Below are positions 29,388-41,659 of a stretch of DNA of 64,000 nt, in pieces; within the stretch, counting starts at the first letter, position 1; every line of letters begins with the position of its first letter. A model generated the notes under the pieces. It saw only the letters and a list, made by a program, of their open reading frames with translations. It did not search any database and had not been told where the DNA came from. The translations under genes and the position numbers were made by a program. This stretch comes from Epiperipatus broadwayi (taxonomy: Eukaryota; Onychophora; Udeonychophora; Euonychophora; Peripatidae): the NCBI GenBank assembly GCA_028023455.1, contig JAQFVV010000003.1:582001-646000 (forward strand), in the 5' to 3' direction.

Positions 29388-32136
29388 TAACAATTAAACT
29401 ATATATATGATTATTGGCAGTTATACAAGCCAAATATAATATTGTTATACTAATCAATAAAATTGATGATCCCTACTTCAAAGAAGTTTAAAAGTAATTA
29501 AGGCAAATCATTCTGACTCATGACAGAACCAAATCTATTAACATTTTTGTAACCGGACAAGATAAGCAAATTAATAATCAACCCAGAACTAATGAAATTA
29601 TTTCTACCAGTAATATTGGATTAGATAAGTATACAAATATTTAAATGTAATAACAAATATAAAATTTATATATAATCGGATTTGGTTAATCCTGGATCAG
29701 ACTTCAAGTACCAAAATTATCTTGCACATTCAAAAAAAATAATTAGACAGATTCACCGAATTTTAAATCAACTTTAAATTTATTGGTTTATAATAAGAAT
29801 TGATAACATTAATAATAGACTAAAATTGTAACCAGTTAAAAATATATATAATACTATATTTCTTAATATGTAAGTAATTGGTAGTCTATCATGGTATAGA
29901 ATCAATAAGAATAAGAATAAAATATGTATAGATGAAACTCAAAGTATGTTGTGTGACAATAATACTATAAGGAGAAATTTGAAATATCTTCCTGTGACTT
30001 TAAATAGAATCTATAACGATAAAAAAGTGTGATCAAATAAAAATTAATCTCTATTTATTCATTACTGTAATTTCTAAATAACTAGATTAACATACAATCC
30101 ACTGTATTCAAATTCTTCTTTATCCAAATATCCCTGAGTTAAATCTTGAACATAAAAAAAATTAAACATTGTAAATTAACCTGCACCATCAGTAAGTGTT
30201 TAAATAATAGAAATAAAAATGAATCTATTTGACATTTTTATCATGTGAATCCTATAATAACTCATATACATATATATCATTTAACACTATGTTTTAAAAT
30301 GAAATATGAATAAAACACACATTTTTCTTAGCCTTTTTTTAAAAAAAAATCAAAAATGTATACATATAGTAATCATACCATAAATGAACAGACTCATTTT
30401 TTCTTTATATCAATTAGTCCATCATACCTCCTAAGTTTCTTGTTTCTGATCCTAATGCATAGAGATGATTTTCCTTTAAGTAGAGAAGACAAGCATGAAT
30501 GATAACTATCATGGATATGAATTCAATTACTTTTACATTTAAATTCCAATATTTTCTTTTAAGCATATAAATTAATCCAAGCTTTTGAAACAATAGATAC
30601 TTAGTCAATGCAAAATCACATATCACTAGCTTTATTTTCCTTCTTCATGGGTAATCATGTATGAAGATAATTTTTTTTTCATTGACAAAATTCAGCCATA
30701 TCCAAATGAATAATAAATGCTAACTTTTTCTTTCCAGATTAAAAAAGTGAAATTTAAATTGCTTAATATTACATATAAGTTAAGTTAATTGATCTTGTGA
30801 AATTCATTGATCTAAAATATGATATCCATATACACAGTTGGGTCTGCATTCAACATGAATAAATAGATGGAATTCTAGATTTTGATAATAGAATATTTTT
30901 TTATAGCCAACTTGCACATTTTGATAGTTTTGTTTTGTTGTTTTACATTTTACTGTATCCTCAGGAATTTCATCAATGAACTGGCCCCAATTGAATGGGG
31001 AGATAGTTGGGCTTATTCTCCCATAATTTTAAAAATTAATCACTTAAAATTTTAAAATTTAATATTTTTTTTAAAAATGAATATAAATGTATTTACAAGC
31101 ATTTTGGTTCTATTTATAACATATTCTTCATGATATATCACTCAAGTTTTTCTCAGTGATGTAAAGAATTGTTTAAGAAAATTTGTCTCCAATTAGTAAG
31201 TGAAATGAAGGGTACAGTGAAAATAAAACCCTGTTTTACAAGTTTAATATTATTTTTCATTTTTGATCAAAATAAAAAATTTGTAGTACAATTTTAATAC
31301 ATTTTAATGAATATAAATATTTTTATATATGTTTTTAATAAAATTTACCCATAAATTATTTTATAAACAAACACATATGAAACATAAATCATTTAATTTT
31401 GTAATGGTGATGGTAATAACAGAAATTGAAATGTGTAATACTCAATAATAATACTGATTTTATTTGAGTGATCTTTTTGTGATTCACTTAATTGTTTTTC
31501 CATAATCTATTTATTTATTAACTGATTTATATTTTTCCTGAAATTGATAAAAACTGATTTATGATTTAATTCTAAAATTAATAGTAAATAATATTATTTT
31601 AAAATAGTAGGTTGCCATGGTTATCTAGCTAACATTAATATTTCCACACCTCCATTGTCCATAAATCAAGTGAAATGAAAATTAAACAAGAACAACAAAC
31701 TTCTTTTTTTTTTTTTTTAAAAAAAAAAGTCATATAGCACTAATCTGAATACTGACAATATATATGTTACAATTTAACTTTAAAATTATAGACATTAACT
31801 CATCAATAAAAATAGAAAACAAAAATAAATAGTAATGAAATTATGATAACAACAATGGAGTAACAAAGTGAAAGAGTATATTTACATATAAATGTGCTGT
31901 TTTAAAACTAGAAAAGTGCTTATGTGGATGTGTTTTATATTTTTAAGTTCATATCAATTTCTAAATCTATGTAAGTATCACTTAGTGAAGAAAATTACTT
32001 GATGTCACTTTTTTGGTGGACCTTTTGCAAATGTCTTCATACAGACTCAATAATTTTGACTTAATGATATTACTATTTATTGGAAATTCTTTTCATTTAT
32101 ATCTTCCAATGACAAATTTAATGCTTTTGTAATCCT
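29388..32136. other. Gene-free AT-rich stretch
   Basis: No supported gene. It holds a T15-A10 junction at 31704-31728. A minus-strand ORF at 30414-30626 has no domain. Confidence 0.55.
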
Positions 32137-32240
32137 TTTTTTTTCATGTGTCAAAGCATCAGCCAGGAAGCAAACCCAGAAACCCAGGACAACTGCTTGT
32201 AAGGCAGCTGTGCTGACCACTTGGTCACCATAAAGCAAGT
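32137..32240 (-). repeat. tRNA-Val-like SINE, family E copy 4
   Basis: A minus-strand copy with the same layout as copy 2: the tail CTCATGTG-type block, GCATCAGCCAGGAAGCAAAC, the anticodon arm as ACTGCTTGTAAGGCAG, and a diverged 5' end near ACCATAAAGC. An insertion of about 9 bases (AGAAACCCA) sits in the T-arm region. A 66-codon ORF crossing it is a by-product. Confidence 0.8.
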
Positions 32241-34629
32241 GAAACATTAAAATTTTAGAGTCACAAAGAACCACCACATTTTTACTTTTGCTATTTCACT
32301 ATTGCCAATCGATTTTTAGTGAATATTTGTCTATCTTCAACCTACATTTTTTTTTTTTTAAAATTTACTTTCATTTTATCGTGGCTTATTTTTAAGTTTG
32401 ATAGAATTGTTATCATTTGGTTAATATTGTCTGAATTACAGCAAAGAAGCAATGAAAACAAGTTTTTGCTGTAAAAGATGTTAAACAATAAAGTAGTCAC
32501 TACTATATATGAAAATACAGTATATTTGAAATATATAATTTTTATTTTATTCAATTTTTTTTTGTAATTGTGACTTATTAAACTTGTGAATTTTAAATAT
32601 ACAAATACAGTGAGCTTACTATAAAATAATTCATTAAAACATTAATATACTTATTAAATATAAAATATCAAGTGTAAAATTTAGCATATAATTAAATTAT
32701 TTATTCATAAATAAATAATAGGTTTTATTTATTGCAAAATAGTTAGATAAAAATATTTCCCCACCATTCTAGTACTACCCATTTTAAGTTTGAGAAATCA
32801 ATGTTTATTAGCTGGTTTGGTTTATAATATTGTTATTAGTTAGAAAGAGCAAGTGATTTGTTCTTATATATCCATTAGTGCATTAATATTAATCAATAAG
32901 ATAATATAAATGGGCTGTTATAATTTTTTTTTTTTGGTTGGAGCTTGGAAAAAAATGAAAATTAATTGTTGATAATAAAAAAAGAGGGAGAAGGCTTCAT
33001 CAATATTGACTTAATTACTTTTTTTATTCTTTATTAAGCATACTCTTAAATATTTTTATTACCTGAAAATTCTTGAATTATAGAAATATTGATTTATGTA
33101 TTACAGTGAAATGTTTCTGTAAATTATTATTAAAAAAAATAACAGCAAGTATCAATCAAAATTCAATTAATATGAAATAAATATTGCACTTTTTTAAATA
33201 ACAAATTGAATCATACCATTTCCTTCTGTTCTATTTTTATCAAAGCAGAAGGGCAAAAAATGAAATAATCTGGAAAATAAAACAACAACTTTGCAAATAA
33301 AAAATGAAGAGCAAAAAATAAATAGCCAAATTAAAAGTTTTCATTGTAGTCTTTGGCAAAAAAAAAGTATTTTTAATTAAAAAAAAAGGGGATGGGCATT
33401 GGATAGTTACACTAAATCTAAATTTTTAAAATAATGTTTGATAGAAAATATATTCAAATAATGAAAATGTTTCTTCAAAGAATTGAAAGCCAATTTTCAT
33501 TTTTTAAAAAAAAAAGTCTGTAATAGTACTCACTTTCTGTTAGATATAAGTAAATATTTATTCTATTTTTTTTGCTAAAAGTCTATTATATTCATGTTTA
33601 ATGTATACCTCAAATACTTATTCAGAAACAAATACATAATAATTTTACAAAAATAAATGAAGAAAATTATGTGTAAATTTATTTTCTTGGTTAGTGTAGT
33701 TTCATCAAAGAACCTATACTATACAGATGCACAAGTGATTTCTGTCTGAAAAAAAATCAATAATCTTTTGAATTATTATTATTGTAATATAAATTGTTCA
33801 CTCTTAGATGCTAATATAAATTGTTCACTCTTAGATTCTAATACATAGAGGATGTAGTTGGAACTAAAATCTTTGGCAATTCCTGAATGATAAACTTTTC
33901 CATAGTTTTTATTTAATTCAGCTTTTTATCATCAAACACAATGAAAAAACTGATTGTTAGTATCATAAAAGTGGAAAGATTAATATATTAAAAAGGTATG
34001 TTTATTTTTTAGATAACCATTTGGTGATGATGCATTCCAAAGTTGATGTAGTCCATTGCATTACATACAAATGCATGTTACTTGTCACTGCACAAAAATT
34101 ACAGACCATCAATTGAATATTAATTACATATTTCTTATAGTGACAAAAGTAACTTTATTTTTAATGATGCCTTAATATATATATATATAATTGTAAAAAT
34201 ATTAATGTTAAAAATATTTTTTCTTCCAAAATCTTACTTAAGTCCTTTTGTGTTATTTATTTTAAATAAATACATTTCATCCTTTTATTCCTCATAATAC
34301 TTTTTATTTTATGAAAGCATTCTTAAAAGTGTAAAGAAAAAATGTGTTATTTAAAGATTTATTTTGTATTCTTCTCTCTATTGTATTTTTATTTCAAATT
34401 GGATTTTTTAAAAAAAAAAACAACATATTTTTATTATGTAATAGAAATTCAGAAATAATAAGTCTTTCTGAAGAGATGTTATAAATACAACAATAGTTGT
34501 TAGTAAATATAGAGATATGAACTTAGGATTTTTCAATCTAATATTTGTCCTCCACTCCATCTCAAACATAACACACATGACCACATCCATGTGGAAAGGA
34601 TAATTGATGCCCGTATTTAGATTTATTAA
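32241..34629. other. Gene-free AT-rich stretch
   Basis: No supported gene. It contains a two-copy 27-bp tandem repeat at 33785-33840 and many homopolymer runs. Minus-strand ORFs at 32342-32554 and 34408-34590 are low-complexity translations. Confidence 0.55.
33785..33840. repeat. 27-bp direct tandem repeat, two copies
   Basis: TAATATAAATTGTTCACTCT begins at 33785 and again at 33812. The two units differ at one position in the covered stretch (GATGC versus GATTC). Confidence 0.85.
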
Positions 34630-34745
34630 TGCGATTGTATATATACTGAAGCAGTCAATCTTAGCTTAAGATTGTGCTTCATGTTTCTACCTACTAATCT
34701 GTGTTTAAATCCCTATTTCCCATCCTGCTCCTTTTGTCATGTATA
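34630..34745 (+). repeat. Possible tRNA-related repeat remnant
   Basis: GTCAATCTTAGCTTAAGA resembles a box A region, and CTGTGTTTAAATCCCTA about 45 bases later resembles a decayed box B. A similar box B (CTGTGTTCAAATCCCTT) occurs near 44081-44098. Too diverged to assign to a family. Confidence 0.35.
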
Positions 34746-35623
34746 TATATTTCATGTATATATTTGAGATGCGCGCCTAAATTATAAAATTTAATGTTTC
34801 AATAACATGTTTTAAAATTATTATTAATTCTTTTTATTATTTATTAGTTGTTTTTTTTTTTTAAGTATTATAGATGCAGTTCAAATATATACATAAAAGC
34901 AAAACATACTAACAAAATATTGATGTTTGTAAATATTTATTATATGTCATTTTTAACTTTTTCATTTTAAATTTCTTGTTTTTCTATTAAACTGTATATT
35001 TTTTTTATAAAATCCACTATGGAAGATGTGACTGTTGTTAATTGTCCAAAAATAATTAAAGGGAGGTATTTTTTTAATTAAAATTTTACTTAAAATAAAT
35101 GGGATTAAGTAGATTAAAGATTTTCTTTTGTTGAAAACATGTCAAATCTATTTCTAATCTGGAAATAGATTTGAATTTATTTTGGACATTATCTAACAAT
35201 TGCATCTTTCAAAAACAACTTATAAAAGAAAAAGTATAAAATGACTGAATTTTGGAGAACAGATTAGATTAACTACTATTGAAAGAAGATTAGCTACTCT
35301 AGTGAAAACGTATTACACGTCGCTTGAAACTTAAATAATGTAGCAGTAAATCCATCACTTCTCAGCCCCTTTGGGTCATCATCTTTTGTGGCCATACCAT
35401 CCTGCTGCCCAAGAGTGCAAAGCCTGACCTAAGAACTTCAGTGTGCATTTAATAGAAGCTTGCTGCCACAGGAGAACATGCAATAGTTTAAATTGAACTC
35501 TTAAAACTGCAAGGTAATTTTTCAAGCCGTCACCTCAAACTAAATCTAGCCTAAATAATCTACCAAGATCTCTTCTCATGTATTCTTTAACTTTGCCCTT
35601 TATATATATATATATATATATAT
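34746..35623. other. Spacer before the Penelope-like element
   Basis: Mostly AT-rich. About 35305-35550 is noticeably less AT-rich (for example CAGCCCCTTTGGGTCATCAT) and could be the 5' untranslated part of the downstream element or another repeat. I see no homologue in the window. A (TA)n tract at 35601-35624 adjoins the element. Confidence 0.5.
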
Positions 35624-35707
35624 AACACCAAAACTGTCTAACACTATACTAGCAAAAAATATATATATATAACACCAAAACTGTCTAACACTATACTAGC
35701 AAAAAAT
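35624..35707 (+). repeat. 37-bp tandem repeat at PLE left edge
   Basis: AACACCAAAACTGTCTAACA starts an identical 37-base unit at 35624 and at 35671, separated by ten TA-type bases. The second copy runs into the inverted-repeat arm. Partial tandem copies at the edge are typical of Penelope-like elements, whose terminal repeats are often tandem. Confidence 0.8.
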
Positions 35708-35711
35708 AAAA

Positions 35712-35759
35712 ATGCAAAACCATAAAATAATACAGTACTAGATTAAATTCAAAATTTTA
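35712..35759 (+). repeat. Left inverted terminal repeat of the PLE
   Basis: It starts ATGCAAAACCATAAAA and ends AAATTCAAAATTTTA. It is the reverse complement of 38059-38106 with a single T/C difference. Confidence 0.9.
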
Positions 35760-35794
35760 AAAGATTTATTCTTAAACAATTTATTATACAGATT

Positions 35795-36430
35795 ATGAGT
35801 AGTTTATCTAATTTAATTGATAGTTATAAAATGTTTAGAAGAAAGTTGGATTTTAGAAGGAATTTTAATTATTCTGTTTTAAATTCTTTTTTAAAGTGGT
35901 TTAGGAGTAAGTGTGAAATCACTTATAATAATATGTATTTCAAGAAATTTAAATGGTTCATTGGAAAGGCTGAAAATAAAAGTTTTGTGAAAGGAAAAGA
36001 GTTTAGATTTGGGTCTTATAAAAATAGGCCTGATGCTTCATCTGTTTTAAATTTGTCAAATTATATTTTGAATGTATCTGATTTGGCTATTTTAGCTAAG
36101 GGTCCTGGTTTTGTTCCGTTTGCTAATAGAAGTTTAATTTTTGATTTTGTTTCTGCAATTGAAAGTAATAGTAATATTTCTGATGAAAATAAAATGTCTT
36201 TACAGGTTATTTTGAATAGTCAATTACTTAAAAGAGAAAAATTTGTTTTTGCCCCTAAGGAAATTAGTTTTGTTAAAAAAAGATTGAAAGCCAATGATGT
36301 TGTATTATTAAAAGAAGATAAAGGTGGCCGGTTTGTATTGTTAAATAATATTGATTTTAAAAGTAAAGTTTCTTTAGAATTAAATAATGGAAAATATGCT
36401 ATTTTAGATTCTGATCCTGGTAAAAAATAA
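35795..36430 (+). pseudogene. PLE reverse transcriptase, N-terminal part
   Basis: This 211-codon segment holds the conserved N-terminal region of Penelope-like reverse transcriptases. A Leu-Ala-Lys-Gly-Pro-Gly-Phe-Val-Pro block lies at residues 99-107, matching the usual L-x-K-G-P-x-F-x-P. VLLKEDKGGRFVLL at 169-182 matches the usual ADKG-type block. It starts at an ATG 35 bases inside the left terminal repeat. It ends at a stop produced by an A-run in codons for Asp-Pro-Gly-Lys-Lys near 36418-36430. The reading continues in another frame, consistent with a one-base indel in the A-run, either real decay or a sequencing slip. Codon use is strongly T- and A-rich, like the rest of the element. 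Confidence 0.85.
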
Positions 36431-36822
36431 AATCTAAATTAATTAAGATTATGAAAGTTATGGAAAATAAAAAGATTTTTGATAGAGCTACTTATTTAAA
36501 TTGTTACCCTAGTGATTTTGTGGCTCCAAAGGTTTTCTTTAATTTGAAGTCTCATAAAGATAATTTTCCTTTGAGATATATTTTTGATTTTACAGGAGGA
36601 ATTGTTGATAAAATATCAAAATTTATTATAAGATATTTTAAGGATTATATAAAACTGGGTCAATTTTGTGTTTCTTCTTCCTTTGAAGCTTTTAAGAAAA
36701 TAAATGGTTTTGTTTTGGATGATGATTGTGTTTTTGGTAGTTTAGACATTGAAAATATGTACCAATTGGTTAATAGATTAAAAAGTATTGATGTTTTTCT
36801 TTCAATTTTAAAAAAAAATTAG
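36431..36822 (+). pseudogene. PLE reverse transcriptase, fingers and motif A
   Basis: The second frame segment (best ATG 36451, 123 codons). Residues near 30-45 (FFNLKSHKDNFPLRYIFDF) match the Penelope-like region in which Lys and Pro precede the R-x-I motif. GSLDIENMYQLV at residues 95-106 is the position of catalytic motif A. The first catalytic Asp is present, although the usual S-x-Y-T-N-I-P context is replaced. It ends at a stop after a nine-base A-run near 36811-36819. The next segment resumes in a third frame, so a second A-run indel separates them. Confidence 0.8.
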
Positions 36823-37943
36823 AATGTTTTTCTGCAGATAAGATTAAGGTTTTTCATGATTTGCTTTTGCTGTTAGAGGATTCAATGTATTTTATGTCTA
36901 ATGATGTGTTTTATAAGATTAGAGAAGGTTGGGTTATTGGTTATGTCATTTCTCCATTGATGTGTGCTGTCTATATTGATTATTTGGAGTGCAGTATTAT
37001 TAATATGTTTTCATGTTCTATTAAATTATTTGTTAGGTATGTTGATGATTGTTTTTTTGTTATTCAGAAAGAGAAATTAGAAGAGTTTTTATGTGGATTG
37101 AATGGTTTTGATTCTAGTATTAAGTTTACAATTGAGGAGGGTGGTTTTGATTTTGTAAAATTAAAGTTTTTAGATTTAAATGTTGAGAAGGTTAATAATG
37201 TTTTGTTTTGTAGTCATTTTATAAAACCTAAAAATTTGAGAAATATGATTAGGCCTGATAGTTATCAGCCTTTTATACATAAAAAAATGTCTTTGTTGAA
37301 TTTTTGTTGTCAGAATAGAAGGCTTAATAATTTTAATAATGATGCTGATATTCAAAAAAGTCAATTTGCTGCTGAATATGTAGAATTGGGTTATAGTCAT
37401 GATTTTATTAAAAAAGTGGTATTTAATAATAATGTTTATAGTCATGATTTGGATGATAAGAATTTTGTTGGTAAGGATGATGATTATATGTCTTTACCAT
37501 TTAAAGCATCAATTTATAATTTGGTTTATATGAATAGTCATTTGTTAGGTGGAAAGAAGGTTGCATGGAGGAAAGGTTCTAATTTGAATTCATTACTTAA
37601 TGGTTCAAAGCAGTCTGTTGATAGTAGGTCTATTCCTGGTATTGTTTATAAAATTCCATGTAGTTGTGGTAAGTTTTATGTAGGCCAGAGTAAATTTAGC
37701 CTTAATGAAAGGGTTAAGGTTCATATAAGTAGAGTTAAACATAGGTATCTTAACTCAGCTTTATATATTCATGAATTGAATACAGGTCATAGAATATTGT
37801 TTGACAATGCTTTGGTTATTTTTTATGAAAAGAATGAGTTAAAAAGAATAAAGGAGACTTTGATGATAAAACTCCTTGATTCTGAGGCTATCAATCTTAT
37901 GAAGACTTCTTTTGATATTAAGGAAAGGTGCAGTTTGAAATGA
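36823..37943 (+). pseudogene. PLE reverse transcriptase palm/thumb and GIY-YIG domain
   Basis: The third segment (best ATG 36861, 360 codons). GWVIGYVISPLMCAVYIDYL at residues 23-42 corresponds to RT motif B. RYVDDCFF at 59-66 is motif C with the YVDD catalytic pair. KLKFLDLNV at 105-113 matches the L-x-F-L-D motif that follows. GIVYKIPCSCGKFYVGQSK at 260-278 is the GIY-YIG endonuclease core, with a CSC pair as in the Cys-containing Penelope linker type. Arg near 284 and His 288 follow in the expected spacing. The segment ends in its own stop, 115 bases before the right terminal repeat. It is free of internal stops, unlike the LINE-A relics, which suggests recent activity. Confidence 0.9.
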
Positions 37944-38058
37944 ATTATGGGAAGGTTTGTTTGTTTGTATATATATATATATGTTTTTCTTTAGGTTGAT
38001 TTTCACTTGAGAAGGTCTATTTGTAGTAGATGAAACAATGGTTGTGTAAGGATTTTGG

Positions 38059-38106
38059 TAAAATTTTGAATTTAATCTAGTACTGTATTGTTTTATGGTT
38101 TTGCAT
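38059..38106 (-). repeat. Right inverted terminal repeat of the PLE
   Basis: It starts TAAAATTTTGAATTTAATCT and ends TATGGTTTTGCAT, the reverse complement of 35712-35759 at 47 of 48 positions. Confidence 0.9.
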
Positions 38107-38951
38107 ATTTATATATATCTGTAAATGTAATTTTGCTCTCAAATGATTTCTTTATATCTAATCCTATCTCATATGCTTTTAACTTTCCTTAACTTTGGTG
38201 TGGTCATTTATTTATAGATATTTATTACTTGATTTTATATATATGCTTTTTTTTATTAATTTGCTAATCTCAAACAAACTGGCGATTTTAAATTTATAAA
38301 AATATTTTCTGTCATTTTTTAAGTAAACCTTCACGAAGCAAGTTATTAATGTCCATTTAAAACAATGCATTATTAATTAATATACTTGCCAGATTGTTTT
38401 TTGAGTCAACATTTTATTTATGATAAAAATGTATTTGTTTAACTCTGGGTTTTCTACCTGGAAAATCCAGAACTCAAGCTACAATGCTCTGAAACATTTA
38501 TTTTATAATTATTTATTAAATTCTGAAAGGGTGACTTATAATTTGTTTTCTATATAATTGCTAATCTTACTTCATTTTTCATACTCTTAAAATTTCAAAT
38601 CTTGTATTTAAATATTTCAGTTATTGTAAAATCAATGAAGATGGGATTGTTTTATTTTAAATAGCAGAAAAGGGATGGGGGAAAATCTTATTGTTTCTTT
38701 TACTAGGTAAAATCTTAACGTATATTTTATTAAATGAAATATTCTCTCTCTATATATATTATAATTGCATGGCATATTATAGTATTCAAACAAGGGTAAT
38801 TTATTTTAAAGCAGTAAAATTTATTCAATGTCGTTAGAGACATGTATCATTACTGCGTTTATGACATTTAGCCGATCTTCATGTTCTATATATATGTGCT
38901 TCTTAATCTGGGGGTTACAACAAGTTCAAACCCATAGATTTCTTCTCAAGT
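38107..38951. other. AT-rich sequence, nothing recognised
   Basis: Spacer downstream of the Penelope-like element. No gene or repeat homology. Confidence 0.55.
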
Positions 38952-39140
38952 CTTCATATAAAAATGCCTCTGGCAGTGACCCCTAAGTCTGGTACATGCT
39001 ATGCATATTCTTTCTTCGTATGAAGAGGCCACTGGCGGTGACCCCTAAGTCTGGCACACACTATGCCCATCCATTTCTTCATATAAAAAGGCCTCTGGTG
39101 GTGACCTTTAAGTTTGGCACATGCTATGCCCATCCATTTC
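38952..39140. repeat. 63-bp minisatellite, three copies
   Basis: Three diverged tandem units start at 38952, 39014 and 39077 (CTTCATATAAAAATGCCTCT, CTTCGTATGAAGAGGCCACT and CTTCATATAAAAAGGCCTCT). They share a TGACCCCTAAGTCTGG-type core. The block is clearly less AT-rich than its surroundings, with no ORF across it. Confidence 0.85.
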
Positions 39141-40025
39141 GTTTTTCATCCAGAAGCATGACCTTTTCCTCTTAGTTATTTTTAGGCTATTATGTCAGCA
39201 CTGCAAACTTCTTCGTATTATTATTATTTCTTTTGCTTCATGACCCAGTTTTAATGCTCTAATATTAAAATTAAGCTTTGCTTAAAAGATATATATATAT
39301 ATAAATTCCAATTACTTCTATTTTATTAATTAAGTTTATTTCAATCATACACAATCCTACCTTCATAATTTATATATCTATATTTAAGAGTATCTATTTG
39401 CCTTGGGAAAAATAAAGTGTTCGTCTTACTATTGTTTAAGTAATTTTTCATTAAATATTTTTGTCATAGTTCAAATATAATCTTTTAACTGTCTTTTGTT
39501 TATTTTCACGACCTCAATGGCGTGAAAATAATTTATATCATATGTATAATGAATTTCAGAATGCTCCCCTAAATCATATGTTAGTCACCACGTTTCAGAA
39601 CCATAAATCAAAGTGTTAATGGCAGTATTATGTAATTCTTTCTATATTCTAGTAGCATTTTAATATTGGACCCACCAAAGATGTGTGTTTATTTATAATA
39701 TATCATTTAGCTAATAAAGAGCATATGAGAAATAATAGCGCAAATGACACTATGTAATCATCTACTGCTTGCTCATTCACGCACATACTAATGTACTTAA
39801 TTTATAAATATATATAAATAATTTTTCATTATAATAAACTGTATTTTATTGTCTAACTTATTTGAGTAGTTTGAATTCCTTTTTCCTCTACTTCCACATA
39901 TTACAGCCATGCTTATGTATATGTTAATATAGTCATAGTTAATAGATGTCTTATTGTGTTGCTCAGCTTTGCTAATCGGCTGGATTAAGATTAATTCTAA
40001 TGTGCCATCACTATTATGTTATTCA
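39141..40025. other. Gene-free AT-rich stretch
   Basis: No gene, RNA or repeat homology recognised. Confidence 0.55.
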
Positions 40026-40150
40026 CTAAGTGTTAGATCTGGGGCTTAGAGAGTGGGTTCGAATCCAGGCTGGTCTCTGACCTAAATCTTGGGATTGACT
40101 GGGTTTGAAGTACATTTTGTGAGTTCCAGCTCATGTTAGATGGATAAACA
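40026..40150 (+). repeat. Possible tRNA-derived SINE
   Basis: GAGTGGGTTCGAATCCAGGC at about 40051-40070 contains a near-perfect pol III box B (GGTTCGAATCC). An A-box-like stretch (CTAAGTGTTAGATC) lies about 20-30 bases upstream, closer than in a normal tRNA. The following AGGCTGGTCTCTGACC region could be the tRNA-unrelated body. It is a single copy here, so family membership cannot be shown. Confidence 0.45.
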
Positions 40151-41659
40151 TGTTTTGACCGGCACAATACATACATGTAATGTGTTGGTCTACAGTTTAG
40201 CAGTATATATCTTTGTGAATTCTTTTTTGTTGATTTTTTAATGTGTACTATGTATTTTTTTGTATCATAGTTATGTGTAGACATACTATATAAAAGTTTA
40301 CTATTCCTTAACAAACTTTAAATAAATCAGCTAATCATTTCACAGGTAAACTCTTATTAATTTTGTGATCCCATTAAAATAACAAGCTAATCAACTCTTC
40401 AAAAAAATTGTTTTGCAGCAATATCACTGCTCTTTAATTGTCAGACAGCCTTAACTTTAACTATTCCAATATAATATACAAAGATCTCTTTCTTTAAATA
40501 CCAAACTCCAGACCAATTAGAGTTTAAAGTGTAAAATAATAATAATTTTCTATTTTTAAATAATAAGCATTTAAATGTTACAACAAATTAGCCAAAGACA
40601 AAACTAAAAACAGCTACAAATTATTCTCTTAAGCATTAATAAATATTAACTATAATCCACTATATAAAAATGCATGTATTTTATATATGTGGTGCTAAAA
40701 GTGTATATTACATATATTGTTCAGTATTGTTCATTGTTATAATATTCATGAAGGATCATAGAACCAACTGTCATAAATTTAATAGTTTTACTATATAAAT
40801 ATAAACTTTCCTAGTGGTTATTATTGTAACTATGATTAATATTCCAACACTGGTTTATTAAGTTAAATGAAATACCAAAAAATCCAAAGCACAAGATAAA
40901 ACGTTTTAAGAGAAAAGATCAATATGTCTTTACTTTCTTACATTACTTTATTTATAGAGGCTAATCTAAAGTTGGGAAAAAATATGAAGATTTTAAATCA
41001 ATCATATTACTTTTTTATAGCTATTTTGAAAAATTGTTTTAATTTTAATTGACATTTGCAAAAATTTTCAATTTATAGCCTATCAATAAATCAAATAATG
41101 AAATATGTAAATACAAACTTCCCTGCTTAATATTATTTATATTTAAGATTAATGTCTAACACTGGTTTATTAAGTAAACAAAATACTCTCAGTCCAAGAA
41201 ACAAGGTAAAACTTTTTGAGAGAAAAGATCTCCTATTTCAATGCCTTTATAGAAGCCAATCTAAAGCAATATATATATATTTTAAAGATGTTTTTGCTGT
41301 GGCAGAGAGAAATAGCTAAATGCCTCCCTATCTCAGGATCTATGCATGAAATGGGCTTATGATGCTACTACAAACTGTCATTATTAAATTGAGATCTTTT
41401 TAAAAATTAAAATTAATTTTAAAAATATCAACTAAGAGCCATGGCTGAATAATTCTCTTTTAATTTATCAATAAACAGCAATAGAACAATATAAAGCTAA
41501 AAAAAATGTTAACATATACTATGCAAGAATTTACTGTAGCAAAAAGAAAAAAATGTATTTACATGCGATTTAATTATTTGAAATGTATTTGTTTTGAATT
41601 TTTGTATTTTTTATTTTTAATAAAAGTAATTTTTTTTACATCATTTAAAATAAAAAGAA
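40151..41659. other. Gene-free AT-rich stretch
   Basis: No supported gene. A motif near 40850-40920 (AACACTGGTTTATTAAGT with following bases) recurs in diverged form near 41158-41230. This is an approximate direct repeat of about 70 bp at a spacing of about 310. Confidence 0.5.

Larger units (their letters stand above)
35712..38106 (+). mobile_element. Penelope-like element with inverted terminal repeats
   Basis: The element is bounded by a 48-base inverted repeat, 35712-35759 and 38059-38106, matching at 47 of 48 positions. Inside is one gene on the plus strand split by two frameshifts. It encodes the Penelope-like N-terminal region, the reverse transcriptase with a YVDD box, and a C-terminal GIY-YIG endonuclease. 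These elements copy their RNA into DNA at a nick made by GIY-YIG. Total reading length is about 715 codons, near the lower end for the family. Direct or inverted terminal repeats are known in Penelope-like elements. I did not find an unambiguous target duplication, because the flanks are TA-rich. Confidence 0.9.

Noticed and set aside
37176-37445. Minus-strand ORF of 89 codons
   Set aside because: Antisense to the Penelope-like reverse transcriptase.
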